A stretch of DNA of 10,449 nucleotides from Pseudomonadota bacterium (GTDB taxonomy: Bacteria; Pseudomonadota; Gammaproteobacteria; Halothiobacillales; Halothiobacillaceae), in the NCBI GenBank assembly GCA_021795795.1, contig JAJYPA010000262.1, positions 1 through 10,449 of the forward strand. Reading direction: 5' to 3'. Position numbers and translations under genes: made by a program. The notes beneath the pieces were generated by a model, which ran no database searches, had not been told where the DNA came from, and worked only from the letters and a program-made list of their open reading frames with translations. Below are positions 1-7,782 of this stretch, piece by piece. How positions within the stretch are numbered: position 1 is the stretch's first letter; each line of letters opens with the position of its first letter.

Positions 1-20
1 ACTCCGGACCGCCCAGTTTT

Positions 21-153
21 ATGTATAGCATAGCGACACCGTTCGTACCAAATAGCCAGCATTGACAGGGCTTACAGCCAGCTCGACATGCACGCTATAC
101 ATAATCACGAGGTATACATAACAGTCTTTATGTATATATATACATAAAGACTG
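21..153 (-). repeat. Left recombinase-type end repeat (inverted relative to right copy)
   Basis: Read outward on the minus strand from position 153, this block holds a perfect palindrome (153-122), then TTATGTATACCTCG and, after one variable base, GATTATGTATAGC (to 94), then a spacer containing TGGCTG and CCCTGT, and last an inverted box CTATACAT (28-21). It aligns without gaps to 9020-9154 on the plus strand. The tandem-box part differs at one base, and the distal box lies 109.5-116.5 bp from the palindrome centre in both copies. Similarity stops at the palindrome on the inner side and at about the distal box on the outer side. The build, an inverted pair of motifs plus extra direct and inverted copies, is that of a tyrosine recombinase end with core-type and arm-type sites. 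That role is inferred. Confidence 0.85.
122..153. repeat. Perfect 32-bp palindrome at left end
   Basis: All 16 base pairs match around the centre 137/138. The inner 20 bp are TTATGTATATATATACATAA, identical to the core of the right palindrome. The outer six pairs (CAGTCT/AGACTG) differ from the right copy but still pair with each other. It could be a recombinase core site with two inverted binding half-sites, a cruciform, or a palindromic insertion target. Confidence 0.9.
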
Positions 154-275
154 GTAGCGGACGTTGGGTTCGGGTAAGGAAACGCCACACGCCCTGTTGT
201 AGAAAAATATTAATTTCATTGTGTTATATAACAGCAGGGAAATTACCAGAATCCTGGTTCTTAAATTTTTCCCCA
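154..275. other. Short gap between left end repeat and DUF262 gene
   Basis: No gene is supported here. An inverted repeat, ACCAG at 245-249 and CTGGT at 254-258, lies just after the stop of the minus-strand operon, with weak A/T pairing around it. It has no good T-run, so it is at best a poor terminator. This segment shows no similarity to the sequence inside the right end repeat. Confidence 0.5.
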
Positions 276-2495
276 TTATTGAGTGTCGGTTTTAGATGTT
301 CCCAGCTCCAGGTAAGTGTCGACATTTAGTGTGTGGTACCAGCTGCCATACAAAGCCACTAACCGTCTCTGGCACGCACCTACAAACCTGCGGGCAGCTT
401 CCGGTTGTGCAGTTTGCTCTAGAGTTAGTTGAAAATCTTCGGTTTTTGGCAATCCAAATTTGGTTTCCACGTGTGGATTAGCGGCTTTATCCAGAATAAG
501 GAAGCATTCGTCACCCACTTCTTTGTAGGCGTTATCTCCACCTTTCACGCTCGCTTCAATCGTGCCATAACTACGATTGCTCGAAAAATCAATTGCAATC
601 ATGTTGCCTATGGTTTCCTGCCAAGTTTTGCAGACCCGATGGTAGGGCCCGGCACTCCCCCTGCGCCCATCTAGAGTTGCGCTCGCCAGAATATGGTCGT
701 AATCCCATGGCCGATTATGGCCCCTGAACATCCTCCGGTCTGAAGGGTCGAAGCGGTTGAACCTCCCTTCGATGTATCTGCGTTGAGCGTAAAGCAAAAG
801 TTCCTTTTGGTTACATAACTTATTGACAAATACGCCAACATTGTACAGTCTGCTATTATCATGCTCTTGCGCAAGGCTTTTATTGCTTTCTGGCAAGTTC
901 ACCACACCTTGCCACATGTTCCCCCAGTTAGCGAGATCCTGATCATTTAGCTGGTGAGATAAGTGAATGGCCTCTGCCACTCTTTCTGGCGTCTGCAACG
1001 GAGTCAAATATGTTTTTCGACCATCAAGGTCGACGATTCTCTGAAGAGGAATTTTGTAGCCTTCTTTGACCAGCACATTCACTGCGCGATCTTTATCTTC
1101 ACCAAACCAGTGGATTGCCAACGCCAGCCCAAGAATACGTTTGGCCGTCGTGGCGTCAGACAAGTCTTCTAATCCGAAGCTATCGGCCAGATACATCAAC
1201 CAACTGAACACAGCTGGAGATGACCACGCCAGACTGCTGCGCAAATAGGCAGGAATGCCGTAAGGCCGATCATTGGTGTATAGAAAATTTCTGTCGATCC
1301 AGTGCAGTGCCTGCGTTATTGGCGGTTTTTTATCTTCTTTGTAAAAGTATCGGGTGAGTTTTTCGTGCAACACATCGTCTTCTTTCGTAGCCTGAACTTG
1401 TGAGTTATCAGCCCCCGCCTGACTTCTGCCAAATATTTTCCGTATCCGCTCAATGGAGAGTGCAGGCCTGAGCTGTTCGCGTTTCTGTTCATTCAACGTC
1501 AGCGCCGTGCGCATGCCCATGTTGATCAATCGCGCATCGCCGGTGTGCCTTAACTTGCTTTTGGTAATTTCGGTCATTGTAACTTCAATTTCAGGCCAAT
1601 AGGCCTTGATCATCGAGTAGGCAAGTTCCTCGGGATCCAGAGTAGTGCCTTGACGATTCAACCGGACGAATACCTGCTCAATCTCATCTACTTCATGCAC
1701 ACTATCAGGAACACAGAGAGCGATGACTCTTGTATCCAATGCCTGTTTCAGCCCACGCTCAACGAAGCGGCGTTGATCTTCTGCCAGGGATTTGACAGCC
1801 ATGTTTTTCCAACGTTGCGCCTGTTCAACCATGGGTCGTCTTGCAAGCTCATCCCAGTCAATATGACCGCCATCTTTGTTAAAGCATTCGATGAGATCCG
1901 CAACAGGTACAGGCAAAACGGAGTCCTTGGGAACGCACTTGTTTGGCAGGGGGCGTATCGCTTGATCGCCACAGCTGGCATTTTCAGACGAACAATCGTC
2001 GTGTAGCTCTCTCCAACGATCGAGAAACTCAAGGCGATCGCATACTCCAAGCGTAGAGCCCGCATCATCCCGTCCGAAACCCCAGGGATGTGCGCGTGTC
2101 GTAACCCGGAACAGGTATTTGCGTGTCGAGTTTTTGAGTCGGTCACCCGGGAGTAGATCAAGCCAGAGCATTTGTTCTTTGGCTTCAGGGATGTTGGCTA
2201 CCACAAATCCCCAAGTGATGGCGTTGCACCTCTGCTGTCCGTCAAGCAGGTGGTAATCTGGCGCCGGACCATCGTTCTGCCGTATTTGATTCTGCAGAGG
2301 CCGAGCGATCACGATCGAGCCAAAAGGAAAACCACGCATCAGTGAATCCCAAAACATCTCGATCTGCGCGGGATCCCAAACCAAGCCGCGCTGCAAGGAC
2401 GGAGTATCGATACGTATTTCATTAGAATTAGATGATTTGTACAACTGCCATAATGCGATTTCTTTAAGTGAAAAGCTAGGTGTTTTGTCTTCCAT
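276..2495 (-). CDS. DUF262/HNH (GmrSD-like) nuclease, 739 aa
   Basis: The N-terminal region (about residues 30-100) has the DUF262 signature: QRGLVW at 35-40, a stretch ending in RGFPFGSI, and the motif DGQQR at 85-89. The C-terminal part carries a DUF1524-type HNH pattern: WDYDH with His601, then IGN (Asn631) and Asn640. In GmrSD, BrxU and SspE, a DUF262 ParB/Srx-like domain uses nucleotide hydrolysis to drive an HNH domain that cuts modified or phage DNA. A similar cytoplasmic restriction role is inferred here, and the target modification is unknown. The protein is long for the family, with about 400 residues between the two signatures. The ATG at 2495 is chosen over an upstream TTG (2516) because AAGGAG lies 6 nt before it. 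It is the last gene of the minus operon, 21 nt after the WYL gene's stop. Confidence 0.87.
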   Translation of the reverse strand: MEDKTPSFSLKEIALWQLYKSSNSNEIRIDTPSLQRGLVWDPAQIEMFWDSLMRGFPFGSIVIARPLQNQIRQNDGPAPDYHLLDGQQRCNAITWGFVVANIPEAKEQMLWLDLLPGDRLKNSTRKYLFRVTTRAHPWGFGRDDAGSTLGVCDRLEFLDRWRELHDDCSSENASCGDQAIRPLPNKCVPKDSVLPVPVADLIECFNKDGGHIDWDELARRPMVEQAQRWKNMAVKSLAEDQRRFVERGLKQALDTRVIALCVPDSVHEVDEIEQVFVRLNRQGTTLDPEELAYSMIKAYWPEIEVTMTEITKSKLRHTGDARLINMGMRTALTLNEQKREQLRPALSIERIRKIFGRSQAGADNSQVQATKEDDVLHEKLTRYFYKEDKKPPITQALHWIDRNFLYTNDRPYGIPAYLRSSLAWSSPAVFSWLMYLADSFGLEDLSDATTAKRILGLALAIHWFGEDKDRAVNVLVKEGYKIPLQRIVDLDGRKTYLTPLQTPERVAEAIHLSHQLNDQDLANWGNMWQGVVNLPESNKSLAQEHDNSRLYNVGVFVNKLCNQKELLLYAQRRYIEGRFNRFDPSDRRMFRGHNRPWDYDHILASATLDGRRGSAGPYHRVCKTWQETIGNMIAIDFSSNRSYGTIEASVKGGDNAYKEVGDECFLILDKAANPHVETKFGLPKTEDFQLTLEQTAQPEAARRFVGACQRRLVALYGSWYHTLNVDTYLELGTSKTDTQ

Positions 2496-2501
2496 TTTCT
2501 T

Positions 2502-2507
2502 CTCCTT
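2502..2507 (-). promoter_or_regulatory. Ribosome binding site of DUF262 gene
   Basis: AAGGAG on the minus strand ends 6 nt before the ATG at 2495. This decides the start against the in-frame TTG at 2516, which directly abuts the previous stop. Confidence 0.8.
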
Positions 2508-2516
2508 GGCCTGCAA

Positions 2517-3548
2517 CTAATGACTCGAGATATCTCTTTTGCTTTTCATCAAAGCGATTGAACCTTCCATGTTCTGCAATATCAGATCGCAAATCTTTTT
2601 CGGGGCCAGGACCGTCATGTTGATGGATTGACCAAGAATCCACCATTCTAACTGCCATGTATGCGGTACTGTTGCTTTTACAAAGAAGCCATCGTCTAAG
2701 GATTCTATTACCTGATCCAGTGACAATGGCGTTTCCAAAAGGATCTGCCCTAGCTCCTGTGAAACTAACGCTTCCAGACTTATAAGGCCGTTTTCAGACT
2801 TGAAGTGGCCGTGACCTTCCTCCAGGTATTGTGCCAGTGAAAACCCTTGGGGCATTTCCCGTTGTTTGTCCAGCATCGTCACACCAGACATTCTGTGTAA
2901 TGCATACAACCGCACATCCTCATAGTCATATGCCGTTGCCACGAGGTACATAATGTTCCCTCGCAAGATCAGTCCCAGGGGATGAAGCCGTATCGGCTCT
3001 GCCACGTCTGCGGTCAGACGTCGATACGCTACCTCCACCTGCATTTCCTGCAGTACGGCTTCCTGGATAGTGCCCAGAATTTCCGGATCAACAACTGGCG
3101 GGAGTAGTGGCATGGTGGGCGGAACGCTTGCGATCTTATCCTGCCAGCGATTAAAGGGGTGTTCTGATCCCAATGACTGCAGTTTCCTTTTGGCCAGCGC
3201 GAACTGTGGTTGCATCACCCGGGCCAATGCGGAGGGCAGAAAAGGCCGAACGGCTTCCTCCGTCATGGCCAGTGACAGGGCCTCTGCAATGGAGATTCCC
3301 GGTATGTCACACGCCGCATTATCGCCCCAACGCCATCCGTAGGGTTGCCCCTTGTCATTGCAGAGCAATGGAAAAATACCAGACAACACTTCCAGATCCC
3401 GCAACACCTGGCGTTTGCTGACCTTAAACCCACGGTCATGCAAAGTCTGCTGTAATTGAACAGCCGTCATCCCATTCCCATGCCGGGGCAGACATTTCAG
3501 GATCTCCCACTGGCGTAGGAGTGTGTCCCCGCGTCCCTGGCTACCCAT
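2517..3548 (-). CDS. WYL-domain transcriptional regulator, 343 aa
   Basis: The layout is that of bacterial WYL regulators. There is an N-terminal winged helix-turn-helix (about residues 8-75, with VSKRQVLRDLEVL as recognition region), a linker, a WYL domain (about 170-222: AYRR, IRLHPLGLILRGN, YLVATAY, LYALHRM) and a C-terminal WCX-like part (about 255-335). The name-giving tripeptide reads Met200-Tyr-Leu rather than Trp-Tyr-Leu. Related proteins (BrxR, CapW) repress phage-defence operons and are thought to sense a nucleic-acid or nucleotide ligand through the WYL pocket. Here it probably controls its own operon and perhaps the divergent one, via 5505-5732; that is inference. The ATG at 3548 overlaps the upstream stop as ATGGGTAG, with a GGGGGA ribosome site just before. 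An upstream TTG at 3575 is less likely. Confidence 0.9.
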   Translation of the reverse strand: MGSQGRGDTLLRQWEILKCLPRHGNGMTAVQLQQTLHDRGFKVSKRQVLRDLEVLSGIFPLLCNDKGQPYGWRWGDNAACDIPGISIAEALSLAMTEEAVRPFLPSALARVMQPQFALAKRKLQSLGSEHPFNRWQDKIASVPPTMPLLPPVVDPEILGTIQEAVLQEMQVEVAYRRLTADVAEPIRLHPLGLILRGNIMYLVATAYDYEDVRLYALHRMSGVTMLDKQREMPQGFSLAQYLEEGHGHFKSENGLISLEALVSQELGQILLETPLSLDQVIESLDDGFFVKATVPHTWQLEWWILGQSINMTVLAPKKICDLILQNMEGSIALMKSKRDISSH

Positions 3549-5001
3549 GTGCTTCCCCCATGAAGTGCCGGACAATGTGGATCATAGCCAGTGTGTCCCG
3601 TTCACAATAAGTGAGCAGTGCCGCACGGACCTCTTCTCTGCGCAGAGGGTCAGCATCTGGGCTCAACATCTCCATAAAGGCTTCCTGTGCCATACCCCCA
3701 TTTGCTACCTCAAGATCATCGTAGGCGAGCTCTGGAGCAATAGTCGGGAGAACGGCCTTGATGGACCAAGAGCCTTTCATGGCGGGATGGTAGTAATAAG
3801 CGCGAGCGATGGGCAGTAGATCTACCACCCGCGCCAGAACGGATTGTACAGCCTGTGATTGTTGCGGAAGTTGCTCTGCCAGTTCGCGCAATCGGGCATT
3901 CTCGAACCCGGCATTATAGACCAATATGGGTCCCGTATCCCCCAACGCCAGCAGTAGTGTGCTTAAAAAGTGAGGTCTAGGGTCGTCCTGTCCATCCGCA
4001 AGATAAGCGTCATGAGTAATGCTGCCATCCGGCTCTTCGCGGTGGCAGGACCACTGAAAGGGAATTTGCTGGTAGGGCCGTGAGTTGGCCCAGAGGGGAA
4101 TCGCCGGATTGATGGTTTCAAAATCCATATAAAAACGTGGAAAGGGTAATGCTTGCAGTATCTCCGCTGCTTCTGGGCCGAGGAATGCTTTGTTATCAAT
4201 GCTTGCCTGACGGATACGCTGATACAGGGGATGGCTTAACCGGTTTTTCGGTACTTGGCGTAAATCCTCATACCCCTCCGCTCTCAAAACCGCTGCAGTG
4301 GCCCTACCGCGCGGCAGCAATGCAACGGGATATTCCGGCGGATCCGGCAGGTCTTTTTCGCAATACCCTATAAAAGGACAGGAGAATGGCGTTTCACATT
4401 GATCACCAGGCACCATATCTGGTTCTCCACCCGCCAGTGTCGCCTGGGCAGCGCTGATCCATTGCGGCACTTCAGGAAGCAGCGGCGCAATGAACGTATC
4501 CACTGACTCGGTTGAGAAGAGTCCCTGGTAATTACAGTTGCCGGGGTAAACGAATTGATTGTTGATAGTCGCGATGCTGCTCTGCAGGACAGGCACCCCT
4601 GCCTCGCGGCTTATCCAGGTCTGGATGGCGGTATCCTGAGCGTAGTAGGGCTTGATATGGGTGGCCGACTTCACCTCGATCAGATGAAACCCATGTGCCT
4701 GGGGCAGCAGAATGTCCACACGCACCAGCGTTCCCGCTGCCTGCAGAGTGGCTTCAAAAATTGGGCCGCTCGGAGATTGGAGTAATGACGCCGTCTCCGC
4801 AAGGGCTGCACGCAAATCATTCGTCTCCACCAGGTGGCCATCCGGAAAGAGGGTTCGTGCAATCTCTCCGACGGTCGTGCCCACATTCATCCGCATCTGC
4901 GAACCCCCATCCACCTCGGCAAGTTCAGGATGATAGGTCTGCAGCCAGAGTCTTTTGGGGCACTGGAGATGCGCTAAAACGCGAGATTTGGACAAACCCA
5001 T
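3541..5001 (-). CDS. DUF2779 protein: PD-(D/E)XK plus DEDD-type nuclease, 486 aa
   Basis: The N-terminus (LSKSRVLAHLQCPKRLW) is typical of DUF2779 and Cas4/AddB-like nucleases. A PD-(D/E)XK core is visible as Asp96 (VDILL) and Glu109-Val-Lys111, followed by YAQDTAIQTW. Cys14 with Cys202, Cys208 and Cys214 matches the one-plus-three cysteine arrangement that holds a [4Fe-4S] cluster in Cas4 and AddB. The C-terminal half resembles a DEDDy 3'-5' exonuclease (RNase_H_2-like): Asp293-Phe-Glu295, Asn363/Glu367 in YNAGFENARL, Asp394, and Tyr465-x3-Asp469. A DNA-end-processing enzyme is inferred; its substrate is unknown. The ATG at 5001 shares one base with the preceding gene's stop (TGATG), indicating coupled translation. 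A TTG 45 nt upstream would add 15 unconserved-looking residues. Confidence 0.87.
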   Translation of the reverse strand: MGLSKSRVLAHLQCPKRLWLQTYHPELAEVDGGSQMRMNVGTTVGEIARTLFPDGHLVETNDLRAALAETASLLQSPSGPIFEATLQAAGTLVRVDILLPQAHGFHLIEVKSATHIKPYYAQDTAIQTWISREAGVPVLQSSIATINNQFVYPGNCNYQGLFSTESVDTFIAPLLPEVPQWISAAQATLAGGEPDMVPGDQCETPFSCPFIGYCEKDLPDPPEYPVALLPRGRATAAVLRAEGYEDLRQVPKNRLSHPLYQRIRQASIDNKAFLGPEAAEILQALPFPRFYMDFETINPAIPLWANSRPYQQIPFQWSCHREEPDGSITHDAYLADGQDDPRPHFLSTLLLALGDTGPILVYNAGFENARLRELAEQLPQQSQAVQSVLARVVDLLPIARAYYYHPAMKGSWSIKAVLPTIAPELAYDDLEVANGGMAQEAFMEMLSPDADPLRREEVRAALLTYCERDTLAMIHIVRHFMGEAHG

Positions 5002-5504
5002 CAGACGCGATCTTCGGCCATCGTTTTGGGAACGGACAATCTCCAACCTCTTGCTTCGTAAACGGCAGGGCCATTGACCAGACGCATCACGAGCAGCGAC
5101 AACAAGCCCACCACGATCATGGCGGTGCTACGGCTATCGCTTTTTTGGGAATCATCCTTGCCGTTGGCATTCAGAATATCCATCCAGCTCACCACATAGA
5201 CGAAACTCAGGATGATCTTGGCGACGAGCACCGGGAGAGCTAAAAGCCACTGCCATCTATTGTATTGAAGGGTCAGCCACACACTGTATAGCCACGCCCC
5301 TGCAGCCAGGAAAAAGACCAGGTAGGCCAGGACCTCCTGACCACGTATTGCCAGTTGATACCCCACAAAGAACAGCGCCCACGGTGCGAAGGCCAGCCCC
5401 AAGTCCCACTTGTCGTAGTAAAAAACAGCCTTCCGGGTGACCCCCAGAAATAATCCGTACAGACTCACGAGCAGCAGTGCAGCTGCGATAACTTGGCCTT
5501 CCAT
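5001..5504 (-). CDS. Five-helix membrane protein, 167 aa, family not recognised
   Basis: Hydrophobic segments lie at about residues 5-22, 35-52, 57-78, 85-108 and 127-143, giving a likely five-pass inner-membrane protein. A short polar loop (about 112-126, rich in Asp, Ser and Lys) precedes the last helix, and the tail is charged. No catalytic motif or known family is evident. It is the first gene of the minus operon, with AAAAGGAG 8 nt before its ATG, and its stop overlaps the DUF2779 start by one base. Small membrane proteins in defence operons often act as effectors or anchors, but nothing in this sequence proves that. It could equally be an unrelated conserved membrane protein. Confidence 0.78.
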   Translation of the reverse strand: MEGQVIAAALLLVSLYGLFLGVTRKAVFYYDKWDLGLAFAPWALFFVGYQLAIRGQEVLAYLVFFLAAGAWLYSVWLTLQYNRWQWLLALPVLVAKIILSFVYVVSWMDILNANGKDDSQKSDSRSTAMIVVGLLSLLVMRLVNGPAVYEARGWRLSVPKTMAEDRV

Positions 5505-5732
5505 TGGGAATGCTCCTTTTTAACTTTAACCATTTAGTTGGGCTTGATGAATATGACAAGGTCCAGGGTACGCCCTAATCACGTCACATTGGGTCTCGGT
5601 GGAGCGCGTGTGGAAGATTGGGACGATATTTTCAGGCATGGTTCGACCACGACCCAATCTGACCCAGCTGCGCACCATAATAGCTCACATCATCGGTCAG
5701 TGATGCTGTCAAAAATCTACTGAGGGTACGAG
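5505..5732. promoter_or_regulatory. Divergent control region between the two gene clusters
   Basis: These 228 bp separate the starts of the divergent clusters and must hold their promoters unless transcription enters from outside. A CATAAT hexamer (5676-5681) is a possible plus-strand -10 box, but no good -35 box sits at 17 bp. An imperfect inverted repeat, AGGGTACGCCCT (5565-5576), could be part of an operator for the WYL protein. Neither is strong enough to call separately. No gene is seen here. Confidence 0.5.
5513..5520 (-). promoter_or_regulatory. Ribosome binding site of membrane protein gene
   Basis: AAAAGGAG on the minus strand, 8 nt before the ATG at 5504, is a strong site that supports this start for the first gene of the operon. 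Confidence 0.75.
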
Positions 5733-6638
5733 ATGTCAGATTACATGAAGTCAGAAAGTGAGATCGGGCTGCAAAGCGACGTCCATGAATTGTCCGCCAT
5801 GATCCTTACCCTTAAAAAGCTGTGGGATGATTGGTTGCACAGAATATTGCTCCGGCGTGATGATCTAGGCGACCCCTTGCTTGGAGCCTCCTTAGAACTG
5901 AAAGGGGAAATCTACCTAAACTCAGCAAGCGATTGGGCTGATGACCTATGCGACCCGCTGGTAGTTCGGCAATTCCTGCATATTGAAAGTGAATATCTTC
6001 CCGATATGGGAAAAACCGAAAACGTATTCCTGCGCCTGGCAGAAGATATCCAGTCACGGCTCCTCCGGACAGAACGTTTATTGGATATCTATCCCGGCGG
6101 TCCTCTGTCCCTTTCCTGGGCGTTATCGGCCGAGATGTGCCTGGAATACGATGAATGGCGAGTACCGGAAAAACTCGAAACCATAGAAATGCGTAACGAC
6201 GATGAAGCACTGGATGACAATGCGGCCGCCTATCTCTTGGCGTTCAATGACGCGTTAACAGCAAGTGAGGCGTGGCTTCGGCGGGAGATGATGGAATGGC
6301 ATCAAGCAGATACTGATGTGTTAGCTAAGAGTAGGCTGACCGATGTGGATTGGGTGAATATTGATCTACAGTACCGGTTCCCCCCTGGCACCAGACGAAA
6401 TTTAGTGGTCCAGGCTGACATGTTGCTTGACGATGGGGAGGGTACCAATTACAACGTTTTTGCTGCAATGAATGCCCACCCATTGGCGAGACAGCATCAT
6501 TGCTGGTTTTTCCACGATTTATACGACCATCATCCACTGTCGTTCAGTGAAATCTGCCGTATTACAGGTTGGCGTTTTGTGCTGACACGACGGGCGTCCT
6601 TTTTTTCCAACGAAAGCACCCGGACGGAACATGCCTAA
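5733..6638 (+). CDS. Unrecognised acidic 301-aa protein
   Basis: The family is not recognised. The start is supported by GAGGG 6 nt before the ATG. The protein is soluble and acidic, with a mainly helical-looking N-terminal two thirds and no membrane segment or signal peptide. The C-terminal part (about 245-285) is rich in His and aromatics: His249, HH255-256, Cys257, WFFHDLYDHH at 258-267, and Cys275. This could form a metal site or simply be a structural core; no established nuclease or kinase motif is seen. It is the first gene of the plus-strand cluster, and its end overlaps the next ORF as ATGCCTAA. Because it lies in the same cluster as a PP2C phosphatase, it may be that enzyme's partner or substrate. 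This is inference from position only. Confidence 0.8.
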   Translation: MSDYMKSESEIGLQSDVHELSAMILTLKKLWDDWLHRILLRRDDLGDPLLGASLELKGEIYLNSASDWADDLCDPLVVRQFLHIESEYLPDMGKTENVFLRLAEDIQSRLLRTERLLDIYPGGPLSLSWALSAEMCLEYDEWRVPEKLETIEMRNDDEALDDNAAAYLLAFNDALTASEAWLRREMMEWHQADTDVLAKSRLTDVDWVNIDLQYRFPPGTRRNLVVQADMLLDDGEGTNYNVFAAMNAHPLARQHHCWFFHDLYDHHPLSFSEICRITGWRFVLTRRASFFSNESTRTEHA

Positions 6639-6858
6639 AAATGCGTTTCAAAAGGCTTTCGCAAGCTGGCCAACAACGAACCATCATCGCTTTGTGGATA
6701 CGCGTACAGAGGATGGGCATTTCCAAGGCAGAAACGGTGCCCGGTGGATACCAGGAAAAAAGACGCATTGGAAAATGAACCGATCTTGCACTTCCCGAGA
6801 TGAGGTTTGGTTTCGCAGCCTCTTTGAGCCAATGCAATGCCAGAGCCGTGACGACTGA
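6631..6858 (+). CDS. Possible small basic protein, 75 aa
   Basis: The ATG overlaps the stop of the preceding gene as ATGCCTAA, a common arrangement for coupled translation. This is the main reason to keep the ORF. The product is rich in Arg, Lys, His and Trp, with an RNGARWIPGKKTHWK stretch at about 34-48 and two cysteines, and no membrane segment. No family is recognised. The ribosome site is weak (GGACGG). A 148-nt gap follows before the phosphatase gene. It may be a nucleic-acid-binding partner of the 301-aa protein, or a chance frame. Confidence 0.4.
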   Translation: MPKNAFQKAFASWPTTNHHRFVDTRTEDGHFQGRNGARWIPGKKTHWKMNRSCTSRDEVWFRSLFEPMQCQSRDD

Positions 6859-6875
6859 TCTGCCAGCAACGCGCC

Positions 6876-6900
6876 GCTGCTGTAGAAACATAAAAGCAGC
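6876..6900 (+). other. Short hairpin upstream of PP2C gene
   Basis: GCTGCT at 6876-6881 pairs with AGCAGC at 6895-6900 across a 13-nt loop. No T-run follows, so it is not a standard terminator. It may affect mRNA processing between the two halves of the cluster, or be chance. Confidence 0.25.
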
Positions 6901-7006
6901 ACTTAGGCTCGCGTCGGTAATCTGCAAGAACGTCACGATGATGAGAACGCCACACGTTCAATGGACACTTTACAAAAATAGGCGCAGTTAGAGGAGCGAT
7001 AACATT

Positions 7007-7780
7007 ATGGCTACAACCATCCGATATGCCGCATGGAGCGATTCTGGAGGCTTCCCCTGCAATGAAGATGCTCTTTTGGTCCATGGCGATGTTCATCAGG
7101 GGGTTTCCATCTGGGCTACGAATACGGTAACCATCGACAAGCCCACTGTTTTTGCCTGTGCTGACGGTCTGCATATTGGTCGGGGTGCCGCTTGGGCCAG
7201 CAGAACCCTTCTGGAGTTGCTGCGCGACAGTTATCTTACTTTCCCGATTTGGTCACCCCAGGCTCGGATTCAATGGCTGCAGAGCACACTGACCAAAAAC
7301 GGACAGCGGTATCCGGGGGCTGCCAGTACTTTGTTGTGGGCAGAACTGCAAGAGACCCGCTTAACGCTCTGCCATGTGGGTGACAGCAGGGCCTGGCTGA
7401 TTCGCGACAGTGTGGTGAAGTTGCTTACCGAAGATCAGACCGTGGCTACCGATCTGCGAAACGCAGGATATGCAGCAGACAATCATCCCCTTTTGGCGAG
7501 TAGTTATGGGGCATTAGCCGAATATTTTTCGGTGGACGCGTTCGTGGACGTACCGCATGCTGTAACGCAGAGCATGCCGTTTAAGGAGGGAAACCTGCTT
7601 CTCTTGGGAACAGATGGCATCGCTCACCTGGAGTTGCCAGAAATCATGATCCTGGCAGCAGAACTGATCGCGCGGGCGAACTCCTCATCCGGTCAACCGT
7701 CCAGTCCGAGCATAAGACGGTCGCCAGAAGGACCGGATAATCGCAGTGTGATTCTTATTTCAAACCATAGAGGGTATTAG
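7007..7780 (+). CDS. PP2C-family Ser/Thr protein phosphatase, 257 aa
   Basis: The PP2C motifs occur in order: SDSG with Asn19-Glu20-Asp21 (motif 1), Asp53-Gly54 followed by RGAAWAS, GAAST at 104-108, GDSRAWL at 125-131, LTEDQT at 140-145, GTDG with Asp203, and PDNRSVIL with Asp244-Asn245. All four metal-binding aspartates are present, so an active Mn/Mg-dependent phosphatase is expected. The usual DGMGGH stretch reads DGLHIGRG, an atypical variant. The length is that of a bare catalytic domain, and there is no membrane segment, so it acts in the cytoplasm. GAGGAG lies 10 nt before the ATG. No kinase is encoded in the window, so the phosphoprotein target is unknown. The next gene starts 2 nt after its stop, which points to a shared transcript. 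Confidence 0.88.
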   Translation: MATTIRYAAWSDSGGFPCNEDALLVHGDVHQGVSIWATNTVTIDKPTVFACADGLHIGRGAAWASRTLLELLRDSYLTFPIWSPQARIQWLQSTLTKNGQRYPGAASTLLWAELQETRLTLCHVGDSRAWLIRDSVVKLLTEDQTVATDLRNAGYAADNHPLLASSYGALAEYFSVDAFVDVPHAVTQSMPFKEGNLLLLGTDGIAHLELPEIMILAAELIARANSSSGQPSSPSIRRSPEGPDNRSVILISNHRGY

Positions 7781-7782
7781 GC

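Noticed and set aside
245..258. Rho-independent terminator after the DUF262 gene
   Set aside because: The 5-bp stem has no following T-run, so it does not qualify as a terminator call.
19..276. Minus-strand 85-codon frame with a hydrophobic start
   Set aside because: Most of it reads through the palindrome and box repeats, and the same kind of frame appears in the right repeat (8959-9147), so it follows from repeat sequence and not from a gene.
1748..2161. 137-codon minus-strand frame and a 118-codon plus-strand frame within the DUF262 gene
   Set aside because: Both lie fully inside a gene with clear family motifs, have no good ribosome sites and no recognisable domains.
4695..5243. 182-codon plus-strand frame opposite the DUF2779 and membrane genes
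   Set aside because: It is antisense to two well-supported coupled genes; the composition (many His, Pro, Arg) is typical of a shadow frame.
6600..6858. Frameshift joining the 301-aa gene with the 75-aa ORF
   Set aside because: The ATGCCTAA overlap explains the layout as two coupled genes, and no slippery run or broken motif is seen at the junction.
6562..7174. Minus-strand frames of 124 and 179 codons around 6600-7170
   Set aside because: They run opposite the 301-aa gene end and the PP2C start, lack ribosome sites and motifs, and overlap each other.
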